From Fomitopsis serialis (Eukaryota; Basidiomycota; Agaricomycetes; Polyporales; Fomitopsidaceae), in contig NW_025955220.1 of assembly GCF_022376445.1 (NCBI RefSeq), forward strand, positions 1 through 56,063: a stretch of DNA of 56,063 bases, written 5' to 3'. Positions 1-11,743 of this stretch are shown one piece after another (the stretch's first letter is position 1; the number at the start of each line of letters is the position of its first letter). The notes below the pieces were generated by a model. The model was not told the DNA's origin and made no database searches. It was given only the letters and a program-made list of their open reading frames with translations. Made by a program: the position numbers and the translations under genes.

Positions 1-1248
1 CTCCAGGAGGCTCGCAAAGCACCATATCCGCTCCAACGGATCTCCAACTAGCGGCAACTTCGTCCCCGTCCACGTTGATCATCATGAAGATCAATCGCGT
101 TGTTCTTCCGGAGCCCCTGTTCTCCGGCGGCATCATTCTAGACCGCGCAAAGAACAACTGGTTCGAATGGAAAGAGTACATTACTCAGTCGCTGAAGATG
201 TGCTCGCTCTGGGACTATCTAGTCGGCCTCATCCCTGTTCCTGACTCTACGGCCGACCCGGAATCCGCTAAGAACTACACCGGCAATGAGCGGGTGATCA
301 TCGCTTTCCTGCGATCAAAGGCGTCACGGGAGGAACAGAACTTTATGAAAGGCTACACCGAGGCGCAGAAAGTCTGGACGGCTCTCTGTTCTCGCCACGA
401 GAAGGAACTGGGGCCGTGTACGCAGTTTGTTCTCCTGCAGCAGCTTTTCGCGTGCCGCTATTCACCCTCGGAGCACTACTCGGTCATTTCCACGCGTATC
501 GCCGAGCTGGTCGATCGCATCTTCAGGATCGGACCTCTAACCCTGGACGTGCTGGTCACGGCCGTCATGCTGAATGCTATGGACGGCCACCTCGAGCATC
601 TGCGGTCTCAAGTTTACACGCATCTCTTATTCGCGACCCCGTCTGCTCCGTACGGCCCCACTCAGATCGTTCAGCGCCTGGACTGGGAGCAGCTGATGGC
701 CGACGCCCCTGCAACTGCTGGTGGCTCCGCGCTCTTCGCAAAGGGAAAACCTGGCCGCTCGGGTCAGAAGGTGTGCACTAATCCGTCCTGTCCGCGCAAA
801 ACCGGCCACACCATAGCCGAGTGTTGGTCCTCGGGCGGTGGTATGGAAGGCAAGCGGCGGGATGAAGCCTTAGCGAAGAAGAAGCGTCGTCCTGCGAAGT
901 CCAAGGACAGTGCGGTTGTTGCGTCGAGCGCTATGGTCGATGCCCAGGGACGTCCCCGGTTCATTGTCGACAGGAACACTGGCCGTGCCTACATCCTCGG
1001 CGCTGGTCCTGCCTAGTCTGGCACCTCGCATTCCGTCTCCATCTGCGGTCGACACGTCTGATCCTGGGTTCGTTAGGATGACTACGGACGCTACTCCGAG
1101 GAGGCTTGTGTCTGTTGCCACGCAGGACTCGGAAGATCTGCTCGAGTACGGACGCATGCTCAGAATGGAACGCAGAGTTCCAATGTCTTATAATCATCAG
1201 TTGTTTCGCATAGCTCCGCTGCGATCTTGTTGTGTCTTAGAAGACTAG
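1..1248 (+). mobile_element. Truncated Ty1/copia-type LTR retrotransposon (gag end)
   Basis: The left edge of the window lies inside a copia-type element. The gag-like ORF (75-1016) is followed, in the +1 frame from about 1010 to 1248, by a continuation rich in Pro/Ser/Asp/Arg that resembles the linker leading to the protease of basidiomycete copia polyproteins. No protease, integrase, reverse transcriptase or RNase H motif follows, and no LTR is visible up to the next gene at 1763. The element is therefore 3'-truncated inside the window; its 5' part lies outside. This is family recognition by eye and needs a protein search for confirmation. Confidence 0.6.
75..1016 (+). CDS. Copia-type Gag fragment with zinc knuckle
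   Basis: The 313-codon ORF encodes a capsid/nucleocapsid-like protein. Residues 25-205 look like the UBN2/gag-polypeptide region of copia elements: an N-terminal WFEWKEYITQSL helix, a WDYLVG motif, and a helical middle. Near residue 235 sits a zinc knuckle of the basidiomycete copia type, C-x4-C-x5-H-x4-C (CTNPSCPRKTGHTIAEC), followed by the Gly-rich GGGMEGKRR sequence usual in these proteins. The tail is Lys/Arg rich. Gag packages the element RNA into virus-like particles. In complete copia elements gag is continuous with pol, but here a stop at 1014-1016 ends the frame and related sequence continues in another frame, so the copy is probably dead. The start could lie further upstream, beyond the window. 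Confidence 0.72.
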   Translation: MIIMKINRVVLPEPLFSGGIILDRAKNNWFEWKEYITQSLKMCSLWDYLVGLIPVPDSTADPESAKNYTGNERVIIAFLRSKASREEQNFMKGYTEAQKVWTALCSRHEKELGPCTQFVLLQQLFACRYSPSEHYSVISTRIAELVDRIFRIGPLTLDVLVTAVMLNAMDGHLEHLRSQVYTHLLFATPSAPYGPTQIVQRLDWEQLMADAPATAGGSALFAKGKPGRSGQKVCTNPSCPRKTGHTIAECWSSGGGMEGKRRDEALAKKKRRPAKSKDSAVVASSAMVDAQGRPRFIVDRNTGRAYILGAGPA

Positions 1249-1762
1249 CAGCACCACCTGTGTCGTGCAGCGTAGCCTGGTGCAAGGCCTGCTGTAGTAC
1301 GGCATTCGCTGCCCGAGTAAATCATGTTACACGTCCTATGAAGCAGATTTACTAGGCGGCGTCAACGTTCAGAGCGCCTCTAACAATAGCTGCGATGCTG
1401 GAACACACAGATTCTTTCCAAAGCAAGCCTCAAAGCTCACTCAAGCTCGGCGCGCGACGCGCGTCGCACGACTGGGGTCCATATGCCACGTGATCGCGTT
1501 TGGTCCAAACGCCCGCCGCCCGAGACTGGGCGCTTTTCACTGCTCAGGTCGATTTCAAGTCAGTCAGGAACGAACTGCCAGTTCGTACAGCCTTACACGA
1601 TGTTTCTCGGGACGAACGATCAATTACGCTTGTCTATCATGTCTTCGTGCAGTAAGGGTCTGAACGATCTGAACCCTTCGGTCAAGCCTTGCCCACCGTG
1701 GCTCCAGCTCATAAGGAACCTCTGATTCGGTATCTGGAATCTGCACCATCCGACTCTCCTCC
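1249..1762. other. Intergenic, no gene seen
   Basis: Between the retroelement fragment and the MLKL-like gene I see no convincing exon. The only structured element is a short GC-rich palindrome at 1454-1467, listed separately. Confidence 0.5.
1454..1467. promoter_or_regulatory. 14-bp perfect palindrome upstream of the MLKL-like gene
   Basis: GCGACGCGCGTCGC reads the same on both strands and lies about 300 bp before the ATG at 1763. A dimeric transcription-factor site is possible, but only the symmetry supports it. Confidence 0.3.
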
Positions 1763-4700
1763 ATGCCCCTTAGATACATTCGCCGAAAAGTGACCTCTGA
1801 TAATGCTGTCACCATCGCGATCGCGACAACAGCTGCTGCGACGAATCTGGCGGGCATCGCAGCTTTTCCTCCAGTAGCTGTCCCTGCGGCCATTCTCTTG
1901 AAGATATTCCAAGTCATTCAGGTGCGTCTTCATCAGTCTGCTCATATAGTATCATAATTTCACAGTCTCATCGTGGAATACAGGATGTCAAGGCGAATCA
2001 GGAGCAATGCTACGACCTTGCGTTACGATGCCTGTCGTTCCTCGATCTCATCAGGGACCAAGTACTGGATCGCAACAGAGATGTGCCTCCGTCCCTTGTG
2101 GATGCGTTGCGAGATTTTGCCCAGTACGTACCCCTCGCGTGAATTCTTACACGATTAATGAGACCTCACTCTGCCTAGGGCACTGGAATCCATTCATTCC
2201 TTTCTCATGAGTCAAGCTGAGAGCAACTGGCGGACGCGTTTGGTCCGCAAAGGAAGCGTGGAAGCTGTTTTGGCAGCTCTCAATGCAGAACTCGACGACG
2301 CTTTCAACGCATTCCAGGTAGTTCGTAGCGTTGAGTAATGATGCATCTGGCTAATCATTGTTCAATGTCCCGGTAGATTGCTACATTGATCAACATTCAC
2401 TATGCGATAGGTGACAGACTGGTTGCAGGCGATTCTCATCAGGTCAGCGCCGGGCGACAAGATTCGAGCTTCCCATCCATGGGCGGCGAAGCGCAGACTA
2501 TTTCAAGCGTCTCTGACACTGGGGTGATTTGCCCATCACCAGCGCTGTCGCATCATGTGAGGAGCTTAGGACGACATATGCAGTGCTTCCTGACATGACG
2601 TAGGAATTCGACCACTCTAGTCCATCCTCAAGACATGCTTCTGACGAATCCACGCTGGTCTATGAGCCGCCGGTGGATACAGTCTCATCCTGTGCGAATG
2701 GCGAGTTCAACCATCTTGAGGAAGGACTTCGAGAACTCGAGGATCATGGAGTATGTTCTATCCGGACCTGAGGTTGATGTTGCATTGCACTGACAATCGC
2801 TCGCAGTTCCGCCGCTACGACCGCTTTGAACTTACCATCAAGGACAGCCCTCGCATCAAAGAGGGCTGGTGGGGCGGGGCACGACACGCTGATGTCGAAG
2901 GACGTACGCTCCTTGTCAAAAGTTATGATGAACCCAGATATGCCGCTTCAAAGGTGATCGCACCTTCCCCTTCGCGGCTGAAACGTGTGCTGATCCTTTG
3001 GTCAGAAATGGATCCGCGACGTGAGAATTCTTCAGAATGTCTTGTAAGTCTCAAGTTGTGCATTTTCTCCTTCAATGCAGTAGCGTTGACGGCGTGTACC
3101 GATAGCCATCCGAATCTCCCACAGATGGTTGGGTTCTCGGGCGGGGAATGTCCGACACCTTTCATCCTGCTTGCGAATGGTGAGCGCGCTCGGATGATCT
3201 ATTATGGAATGCACAGCTCAGAGCACTGTACAGTTCAGACAAGGCTTCCACAAGCATTGGTCTTGGACAAACTTCAGCATGGAACGCTCGCCGACTGCGT
3301 CCTGCTCATCAGTCGTTTTGTGAGTACTGTCAGTAAGGTGATACAACAATTCCCTATTTAATTGCGTCTCACGTTCAGTATCTTGACCACATGGTCCGTC
3401 GCATACTAAACAAGGTTTATGGCGACGGTTCCTGACGCAGCTGTAACATGCAAGGATGCAGCCTTATATCTGCAACAACAGCTACATCTGTCCGACTCCA
3501 AGATCCAAGACTACGTTGAGGTAAGCACGGGCACCATACAGGCGTGGACAACTGGTTCTCATAGCATGACTGGCACGTAGAACGCGAGCTATCGTATAGA
3601 CGGTCAACAGACCCTTGTCATGGGCTTACCTCCACCTGAAGTGGATCGCTGGGTGTCGGCGCGAAACTACGATCTGTCCCATTCGGTCAGAAGGGTCTAC
3701 CTAGATGTACGTCTTACCCCCTTAGTACTGCGGGAGAAGCTAAATCAACGCTTGTAGCTGCTCCCGAGCCGTGGGATGGTGCCCGAGAAGCCTTACGAGA
3801 TGTCTGAGATCACAAGTACGCTAGGTAGTCGTTCTATTTGACAGTCACTAACCTATCTGGCGACATAGCTACCAATCTATCAATGCAGCGCAAAATCAGT
3901 CATCTCACGCACGCTTTGAACGTCATTCTACCGAGTTCGCATTCCGCCCCACGAATTTCGGAGCTACAGGAGTTACTGCAAGCAGACGAGAACAACGCAG
4001 AGTCTATGGCGGCGTCACTGCACCTCCGGAAGCTGAAAGGCGTTACGGGGGAGCTTCGTACCAACCCTCCTGTCTGGAGGGAAAAGCTCGTCCCCGCCTA
4101 CACATACTCGGTGGGCGACCTGGGGTACCTCGAGAGAAAAGGAGACTTCGCATCTTTCAAATTGATTTGCAACGTCATTCAAGAGGGCCACACCTCATTC
4201 TCTGTTGTTCAGTCACAGTATGGTACGCAGTTAGAATGGCGTCGCGGCCCACTCGTACACGTTCCACTGGACGCATTCCCATGTCCCGGAAACCGGCAAG
4301 GGTAAGTCATCTATTCGAAGTCTAGTCTTCTGCCTCTTCATTCGTTCTCCTTGATAGATGGGCAGTCGTCGTAGAGCCGAACGCGGATTACACTGTCACG
4401 GCTGTGCATGAAGAGCAAGTGAATCCTATCGGTCCTGCTGGACAGTACGTCTTGGACTATGGCCAGTATTTTGCCAAGACACACGGAGTCGATCCGGATG
4501 ACCTGATGCTCAGTAAGGCGGCCTTCTATCATCATTTCAGTCATCCACTGACTGATTTCTACTATCAGTCACCCGCGTAGGCGTAGATCTTCGCTTCAGA
4601 CTGAAAGGCCCTTTCAAGCCATCTATGCATAACAATTCGTCTTCAGCATTCCCTCAACATGGCTTCGGACAACACTCTCACATGTCGCGTGGGTTCGGTC

Positions 4701-5138
4701 ACGCCGGGGGATTTGCACGCCATCCACACGTCGGTCACCACTTCGGGCAGCCCCCTACTCCGCCAACCATCGTCTACATATCAACCTCCATTAACAAGGC
4801 CAGTCCGCCAACTTGGTCGCAAAGCCCGGTGTTCGATCTGCAGGCGGAGCCGTCTCATAACGTAGCGGGCTGTACGATTGGAGCAGAGGCGTGAGTCCTG
4901 TCTGCATTATGGCGCCTTTTACACACTCACGTCAAGCAGTCCACTGGGATACTTGAATTACGTGCAATTGCATGAGGAAGATTTTCTAGGCACAGAGGGA
5001 GCGACGCCTCCGTCAACAATGAAGGCAAAACGGGAACGGCCCAAGGCATCAAAAATCCCTCCCAGGCCTGCGCGAACTGGAGGTTGGAGTCGGGGTATGC
5101 GCCGAAAAGTATCCAAGCCTTCCTCGTCAAAGACATAG
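1763..5138 (+). CDS. MLKL-type N-terminal bundle fused to divergent kinase-like domain
   Basis: This is a multi-exon gene. Well-supported exons are 1763-1921, 1984-2123, 2179-2317, 2604-2749, 2807-2953, 3006-3043, 3106-3179, 3234-3319, an exon up to 4302 and a last exon 4940-5138; the 2377-2600 and 3379-3840 parts are less certain. Exons 1-4 encode helices (ATNLAGIAAFPPVAVPAAIL, then DVKANQEQCYDLALRC and ALESIHSFL) matching the four-helix MLKL-NTD/HeLo-like adaptor domain used in regulated cell death and membrane targeting. A kinase-like region follows: FELTIKDSPRIKEGW, RTLLVKSYDEP (a possible VAIK-like lysine), HPNLPQMVGFSGG and TPFILLAN. I find no HRD or DFG motif, so it is probably a pseudokinase. 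The C-terminal part (DLGYLERKGDF, WAVVVEPNADYT) is conserved in basidiomycete homologues as I remember them. The tail is His/Gly and then Lys/Arg rich. Such proteins are usually lineage-expanded in Agaricomycetes; the role here is inferred. Confidence 0.8.
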
Positions 5139-5521
5139 GCAACTCGCTGCGCTGGAACCATAATATTCACTTCGTAGGCTTCATACATTATATGATATGC
5201 GGCATGCATTGTAGTTCGCACCCAACGTCCTGGATCATGCGTTCCGATTCCAAAATATTAACGATCTTTAGCTACATGCTGACCGAGAATTGACCGTATC
5301 ATAGGACCACGAGCGTATTCCGAAGTAACGACTTAACTTACTTGCGAGGTCCATCACTACTCGTTACAAGAAGATGCAGTGGTGCGAATGCAGTATCAAA
5401 GGGATATTTGCTGTCCGTGCCGTGTGATGAAAGGCGTGGTAGTAGTGAACAGCCGCGATGCAGTCGTAAAAGGTCATAAGGGTCGTGGTATCGTACCGTA
5501 TAGCGTCTACCCAGAGGTGAA
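5139..5521. other. Convergent intergenic region
   Basis: This is the 383 bp between the 3' ends of the MLKL-like gene (+) and the C1-tailed kinase gene (-). No exon is convincing; it presumably holds both 3' UTRs. Confidence 0.5.
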
Positions 5522-7885
5522 TCACTTCGGGGAAGAAGTCTTGCCGTTGGTCTTGGGCTTGCCCGCGGGCGACGGCGGGGTAGAGGGTGCTCCGTTGTTG
5601 TGTGCGCCTAGATGAGGGGGACGAATCCCACAGTCCATCGGCGCATTCTCCCCGCACTTGACGTGAGCACTGCACCGTAACAAACCCATAATCAGCTCCG
5701 CGCAGTTATACATCTGATACGAACAACGTACCGCAGACCGCAGTCGTCGCACTCGAGGACGGGCTTCCATCCCAGTCTCTTACCACAGATGTCGCACTTC
5801 GCGGCCAGCAGAGTACTCGAAAAGATGAACTCGAGCGGGTTCCTACTCCAGAGCGCATCCGCCGGCGTCGGCGACCCACTTCTGCTCCGCGCCTCTGCCG
5901 CACCTGTACGCTTCGCGCCAGGTTTCAACAGCGAGAAACGGTGAACAAGAGGCAGGCTGGAACTGCGAATTGTGGAACCGCCCTCCGTGGCGACGGCAGC
6001 AGAGATCGACGACGACGACGCTGTGTAGTAGGACTCGATGGACAACAGCGACTCGGCCGGAGTAGGCGCTTCCGCTCCTATGGGCGCAGGGTCCGCCGTG
6101 GTCGGTGGGCGGATAGTCATGATAGATGATAGAGAAGGGGCGAAAGACTCGGTGCTAGGCGCATGGGATTTGATGACCGTGGTACTATAGTCCGAATGGG
6201 TACTAGATGTACCATCGAGTAATGGTTGTCCGCTATCGCCTCTACCTATACGAGGGTCAATGGTTGCATGCGAATACATTGACGTGAGACGTACCTGCCA
6301 CTGTATCACCCCACACGCTGTTCAGATCGACATGACTCAACGTCTCGATGGTCTGCGCATACTCTTCGTCACTATCCGCGCTCTCGTCGCTTGAGTGCAC
6401 CTCTAATGTCGATGACGAGCGTATGTCTTTTCCGACGCCCATCCCAAAGCTCGGTATCCGAGGTGCAGCGCCGGCTCGCCGCTGGCCACCTGTCATGAAT
6501 TTGACGGTTCCGAGATGCATGTCGTCCGCCTCGGACGGGCGCGAAAGCACCTCAGCCTCGATCTCCCGCAGCTTATCCATAATCATGCGTGTGTTCGGGC
6601 GCAGCGCTGGGTCCTGTGCAAGACAGTCAAGCGCGAGCTGAAGAAACGCAGGCGGACAGCCCGGGCTAGCTAAGTGGCGCAATTCGTCCGGGTCGATCTC
6701 GAAAAGCGGTGGCGTCCGTCGGAACGTGTTGTCGTCTGCCAGACGTCGCGCAGCGATCTCGCAGAAGATGACGCCCAGGGAGAAAATGTCCGTCGGCAAG
6801 TCGAACTCCGTGCCAGTTAGGATCTCCGGCGACATGTACGAGTCAGTGCCACAGAACGTGAGTCGCTTCGATTCTTCTGCGTTGCGAGCAGCGATACGCG
6901 CAAAGCCGAAGTCCGTGATCTTGAGACGACCATTTGCAGTCACCAATAAGTTCTCGCCCTTGAGGTCCCGATGGATGCACTTTCGCGCGTGGAGGTAGGC
7001 CAATGCGCGTGCTATGTCAGTCGCGAAGGATATACGTAGCCGCCATGGAAACGGTTTGGACTTGTCGTGGATGTAGAGTCGCAGATTACCATTGTCAATG
7101 AACTCCGAAATGATGAAGATGCGGCCATCGGGCGCTTGAGAGAGACCGAGGTACAGAACGACATTAGGGTGTCGCGCTTCCCTATGAGTAAGCACGGTTA
7201 GCCAAATCCTCTGAGCTGACTGTGCCACAATTTAGAACAGGCCTCAATAATCAGTGTGGAGCGGCTTTGAGCGATGGGTGTATATAGCACGCGTGCATCG
7301 GGCGCAGGATGGTAGACGGGAAATTTCCGCCTATACCAAACGTTCACACCAACCCGCTTGCCGGAGTAGCCACACTAGGCTGTAACGGGCGAGCAAGAGT
7401 TGCTGTTGTGCGGAGGCATTGGATGCGGTGCGTTCTCGCAAGCTAATAGCGCGCTTCCCGACGTGCACCAAAACGTAAAGAGCCATCGATACACATTGCC
7501 AAATTTCAGTCCTGGTGCCCGCCCGAAAGCGAGGACGAAGAGCAGAGGACCCGTGATAGAAAGAGAAAGCGAAGTAAACTCACTTCATTAACCGCCATTC
7601 GCGCTCAAAGTACTTCGCGACATCGTAGTCATTAGACGGAAGAACCTCCTTGATCGCGACGTCGATTCCAAGGTAATTTCCTACACGAGACGTTCAGTTG
7701 TCTAGCTCATGACCTGACTTCGTCACGCACCTTTGTACACATTCCCGAACGACCCCGAGCCCAACTTCTTCCAGTCGCCCTTGATGTCCTGAGCGATGTT
7801 AGACTCGCGTACACAAAGCTAAAACAGAACGTACATCGAAAGGTATAACATCAAACGCATCGGAGTGCATCAAATTGGGAGGCAT
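5522..7885 (-). CDS. Tyrosine-kinase-like Ser/Thr kinase with C-terminal C1 zinc domain
   Basis: Six exons on the minus strand are 7835-7885, 7731-7788, 7584-7680, 6295-7181, 5732-6245 and 5522-5669. They sum to 1755 nt, a clean 584-residue frame. The kinase domain is complete: Gly-loop LGSGSFGNVYKG, VAIKEV lysine, RHPNVVLYLG, catalytic HRDLKGEN, DFGFAR and the activation/substrate motif GTDSYMSPEIL. Sequence style and order resemble LIM-kinase/TESK-like (TKL) kinases of basidiomycetes. A Ser/Pro-rich linker follows, then a C-terminal C1 domain (CDIC...CDDCGLRAHVKC...C) whose last half is created by splicing 5732 to 5669. C1 domains bind diacylglycerol-type lipids or mediate membrane/protein contact; whether this one binds lipid is unknown. 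The start MPPNLMHSDAF is chosen because exon 1 joins in frame to DIKGDWKKLGSG. One intron is unusually long (see 7182-7583). Confidence 0.9.
7182..7583 (-). other. 402-bp intron in the kinase gene
   Basis: This intron separates EREWRLM from KEARHPNVV, a junction conserved in the family, so the splice is secure. All other introns of the gene are about 40-70 nt. The long one holds a TATATA stretch near 7270 and a GC-rich stretch, and an in-frame ATG lies just downstream (7226-7228). It may be an insertion or contain a second promoter. Confidence 0.6.
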
Positions 7886-8282
7886 TGCGGCTGCAGACCA
7901 CAACGACGAGGCAGGGATGAGCGTCGCCCGAGGCGGTGACGGCGGTGGTGGTGGTAGGAACGCTGAGTGCCACTGCAGCTTGTGGCCTCGGGGCCTCAGG
8001 CCCAGGGGCACGCGTGACGCACGCGGGCGACCCGAGGTGTTTCGGTTCGATTCGATTCGGCTCGTGTTGCCAAGTCCTCGACGCCACTGCAGTGAGCCTA
8101 ACTTGAGGCTTGCTTGAAGCGCGTAGTATTTCAGTCGCGACTTCATCCCGGCGGGCTGCTGCGTGCATATGAGTAACTGAGGACTATGATATAAGGCATA
8201 TATTCGTGTATGAGCACTTAGTTATACTTATCAGCAAAGCTTACAGCGTATGCCTAGATGCGCGCTACATGATATTTCCAGA
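7886..8282. other. Intergenic
   Basis: This is the kinase 5' region and the end of zinc-finger gene 1 (both on the minus strand). It includes a GGC/GGT-rich run near 7930-7960 (read as Pro codons on the minus strand) that is probably 5' UTR. No gene seen. Confidence 0.4.
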
Positions 8283-10326
8283 TTACAACTCAAGCAGTCC
8301 CTGCCGGAACCCAGGATCATTCTCCATAAACTTACGCACGCACGTCTCAAAGTGCTTGAGCAGCCTCCCCTTATCGAACCGCTTCCACACCCCGCACCCC
8401 TCGCACCACCGCACCGTGCCTTCCAGCTTCCAATGGACATCCTCCAGATGCCTCTGGAAGTCGAGGTTCTTCGACCTCGCGGTGCACTGTCCCAGACGGC
8501 ACACGATCTCTCCCGTCTCCTTGCTCACAGACTCTTTGTGATGCACCGCTATGAAGTGGTCCCACATCTTCGACGCGCGGTCTCGATAGGTACACCGGTC
8601 GCCACGCGGCTCCCCAGGCGGGGCCCAGTTGCAGTTGAGTACAGGGTTCCCACTGGGCTTCGGTCGACCAGCGTTCCTCCGATGCGTAGCCCTTATATGG
8701 TGCCAGAGCTCTCCCGCGTAGTCGTTGACAAGGCAGCCTGGCCATAAGCACCTGATTCTGGACAAGCTGTACTTTCTGCCTGACCCGACCGCGAGTTGCC
8801 CGACCGACTCTTTGGGAGGCCGATTGTCCAGATAGCGGATGCTGTCTGGGTCGGTCAGCGTAGTCTCGCGGGGCTCTACCTTGACTTGGGGAGCAGGGGC
8901 GGGCAGGGGCTTCCACGGCGGAAGTGGCGGAACAGACGGGAGAGGGGAAAGGCGCGGCTTCTTCTGAGGTGGCTGCTCCTGCTCCTGCTGCGGATCGGTC
9001 GCGACCTCGCTATTGTACCGCTTGCAGGGCCTGAACTTGAGGCGCGGGCGCCCTTGACGTGCCTCGCCATACGGATTAGCGTTGAACATCGACGCCGTGA
9101 GCGGCGCTGAGGGCGAAGGGATGGAAGCCAACACATGCGCCGGCGTTGTGACCACATAGGTAAGAGGCAGCATCTGGGGAGACGGTTCACGCAGCGGCAC
9201 GTCCATCGCCACAGGCGACGAAGATGGTGTCCTCGACCTCGGTACCGACGAAGCGACCGATGTCTCCCGAGGGGTTCGCGCACCTGACGTGCTGCGTTCC
9301 GACAGGGGTGACAACGCATGCTGGGCTCTCGCGGCAGCGTCTGGCTTTGCGTGGGGCACCGACAGTAGCCTAGAGGCCATCTCTGCAGTAGAAGACAGAG
9401 TTTCCAGCGCAGATACGGATGCTGATCCAGAACTGAGGGGAGATGCTGGCGTCATACGGGATCTGGCTAGTGATAGACGTTGGGCAGCGAGATCGTGGAT
9501 CGTGGACAATGCCCGAGCAGAGTCCATGGTGAAGGAGGTGATGGATGCCATGGATCCCAGCCGGGTAGGTGGTGGTTGTAGCGTGTTGTAGGCTACCATC
9601 GATGTAGTATCTTCCGTGTCGTGACGCCTATTGATGACACGTTAGTGGACGCCGAAGTACAAAGAAGAGGCACCGTACTGCGATGGGACGACACAACCAC
9701 CGTGTATGGACACCACTTCAGGATGACGAGATGAAGCAGAATAATGGGATGAAGCAACAGAGTCCCTGGAGCTATCTGGCGCTGGTGAGATGCCGGACCT
9801 CACAATAGCGGAGACGGGGTGCGACTGAATGGCCGTGTATCATGATCAGCGTGTGACGCGTCCTCTTCGTCGACCCTAACAAAGCGCCACACTCAGCAAC
9901 ACAACGAATACGCACGCCAGAGGGAATGCGCTACCTTGGACGCTTCCATGGATTGAAGCCCTGACGTCGAGTGTCTCGTGCAGAGGTGTCGGATACCGCG
10001 TGTACATGGCATCAAAGGGCATGTACCTCGCTGGAAGACCACTGCCTGGTGTGGCGCCGCGTCTTCGGCTGTACTGGACTCTGAAGTTGGGGGCCGCTCG
10101 GGGCTGGTGTTGTAGGCTGACGCACTGTAGTCGTAGACGTGATCTCAGGCTCCACGTAAGGCTCGCCAGCAAGGACACGCACTTATGCCAGTTCTTGTGC
10201 CGAAGCGATCGAGAAATGGCCGGGTACAGGTGCATGGTTTCGGACGACTCTACCTGAACCTTTGTCAGCGAAGTGAAGATAGAAAACGCATGAGCGAGAG
10301 TCCGCACAGGATGAGATGCGCTCCAT
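8283..10326 (-). CDS. Four-finger zinc-finger protein, paralogue 1
   Basis: Five minus-strand exons, 10254-10326, 10027-10181, 9935-9960 (26 nt), 9679-9798 and 8283-9627, sum to 1719 nt and give 572 residues. The first exon is the least certain. The N-terminal 330 residues are Ser/Pro/Thr rich and disordered-looking, followed by a basic patch (QKKPRLSPL). The C-terminal module has finger 1 IRCLWPGC..H-x4-H, finger 2 with a long C-x12-C knuckle, finger 3 VCRLGQC..H-x4-H, and finger 4 WCEGC..H-x3-C. It ends with KFMENDPGFR, nearly repeated in paralogue 4. Spacing C-x4-12-C-x11-H-x4-H is C2H2-like. Three paralogues occur in the window. The likely role is nuclear DNA or RNA binding, inferred only from the fingers and the basic patch. 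I do not recognise a named family. Confidence 0.8.
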
Positions 10327-11743
10327 GGGCGGTGGTGCACATCAAGCCACCTGCTGAACAGCTACTGTCAACAGCCGCCACGCGTCCGAAGAATAGATGC
10401 ATACTCGTTTGGGTCCGTGGCGTACCTATGGGACGAGTCATTGGCGACGGAGGGGGCAGGGTGTGAACGGGTGTCGAGGTGGGATGGTGGTTCCCAAAGG
10501 CTGAGAAGCGGTGGTCGATACATAGCTTGTCTTTTTGCAAGGAGTGTGGGTATTGTGCTCTACTACGGTAAGGAATGGGGGCTGGAACATGGGAAGGAGG
10601 GACGTTAGAGGGTAGCTTGAGAGTAACACAGGCTCAGAGACGACGCGACGCGGGGGGATGCATGCAGAGGACAAGGCAACCGGGACCAGTGCAATTACAA
10701 CAGCGTGGCCTCGGGCTGAAAGAGGCGCGCGCTGGCCACACTTCTGGGCCACATGTGTGGCCCGTGGCCACAAGCATTCTATCCAAATCGGGCAGACAAA
10801 GCGAGCTGATAATCAGCAGCGCTGCCGGCATGATGCGCCGCCCCCATCACACGCCCGAGAACAAGGGACGCACGGGCCTCTTCCAGGGCTGATTGTTCTC
10901 CTTCCTAGCAACCTGCTCGCGTCCTCCATTTCTTGCGGGAGCAACAATGAACGACGGTCTAGGCCTCCCCACGCTGGCAACCGGCGCTAGCACAGGCGCC
11001 GCTGGTGAGAACGCCAGGAACCCATCACGGACCAGCGAATCAGGCTGTCTTGTGGCCGCCTGTGGCCGCTCGAGGCTTATGCGTTGGCCTTTCAAAGTGG
11101 TAACCGGTCAAATAAGGTCAGATGCGGCTGTATGTACGTAGACATATGTGTCTTGTCCAAACGTAATGAGTACGCGACAAGTGGCAATCAGCTAGAAGTA
11201 AATACCGCTACGTAGACGCTGAAACGTACGGTGTCGATGAGGTGAACAGTATTCCCTTGTTGTCGAGAACAGAAAGGACGTAAATAGCGTGAAGCTTGAG
11301 CTTGAGCTCTTGTGCTGCGACGGCATTGTGTGAATACAGTAGTTTACGGAATAAACATGGGAAATCGTCACAAACTCGGAACGACTCGGACCGCCCACGT
11401 CCAAATAAGGAGCGCCCGGGCCGGTCGCAGCGGTGCGCGAACCTCGGGTGTATACACGACGCCTGGGTTGTGCAAAGACTCTTTGAAAGACATCTAAAAT
11501 CTGAAGTCGACGACGACGACGCTCGCTCTGCGGACAGGGTTGTTCGGAGCATGCTGGAACTAGGTGTGAAGAGCAGATAGCATTGCTACATCGGTCAAAG
11601 CAAGCGATAGCAGGACGGATATCTAGTAACAGCGCGACAAATTGCAACGGTACAGTAACACAGCAGTTGGCAAGACAAATGAGAGGTGAGATACAACGCA
11701 CGATCAAAGATAGCACCTAATAGCATAACAGCAGCACAGAACT
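10327..11743. other. Intergenic between zinc-finger genes 1 and 2
   Basis: No exon is convincing on either strand despite several open frames. Codon usage and lack of splice-linked partners argue against coding. The region contains the TGGCCACA inverted-repeat cluster at 10733-10771. Confidence 0.4.
10733..10771. promoter_or_regulatory. Cluster of TGGCCACA half-sites with inverted repeat
   Basis: An inverted repeat GGGCCACA-TG-TGTGGCCC (10746-10763) is flanked on both sides by further TGGCCAC copies. It lies about 420 bp upstream of zinc-finger gene 1 (minus strand). It could be a promoter element; there is no direct evidence. Confidence 0.35.

Noticed and set aside
6257..7228. Kinase starting at the methionine at 7228 as a stand-alone single-exon gene
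   Set aside because: It would lack the Gly-loop and VAIK lysine, which are present in upstream exons that splice in phase. Kept only as a possible alternative start.
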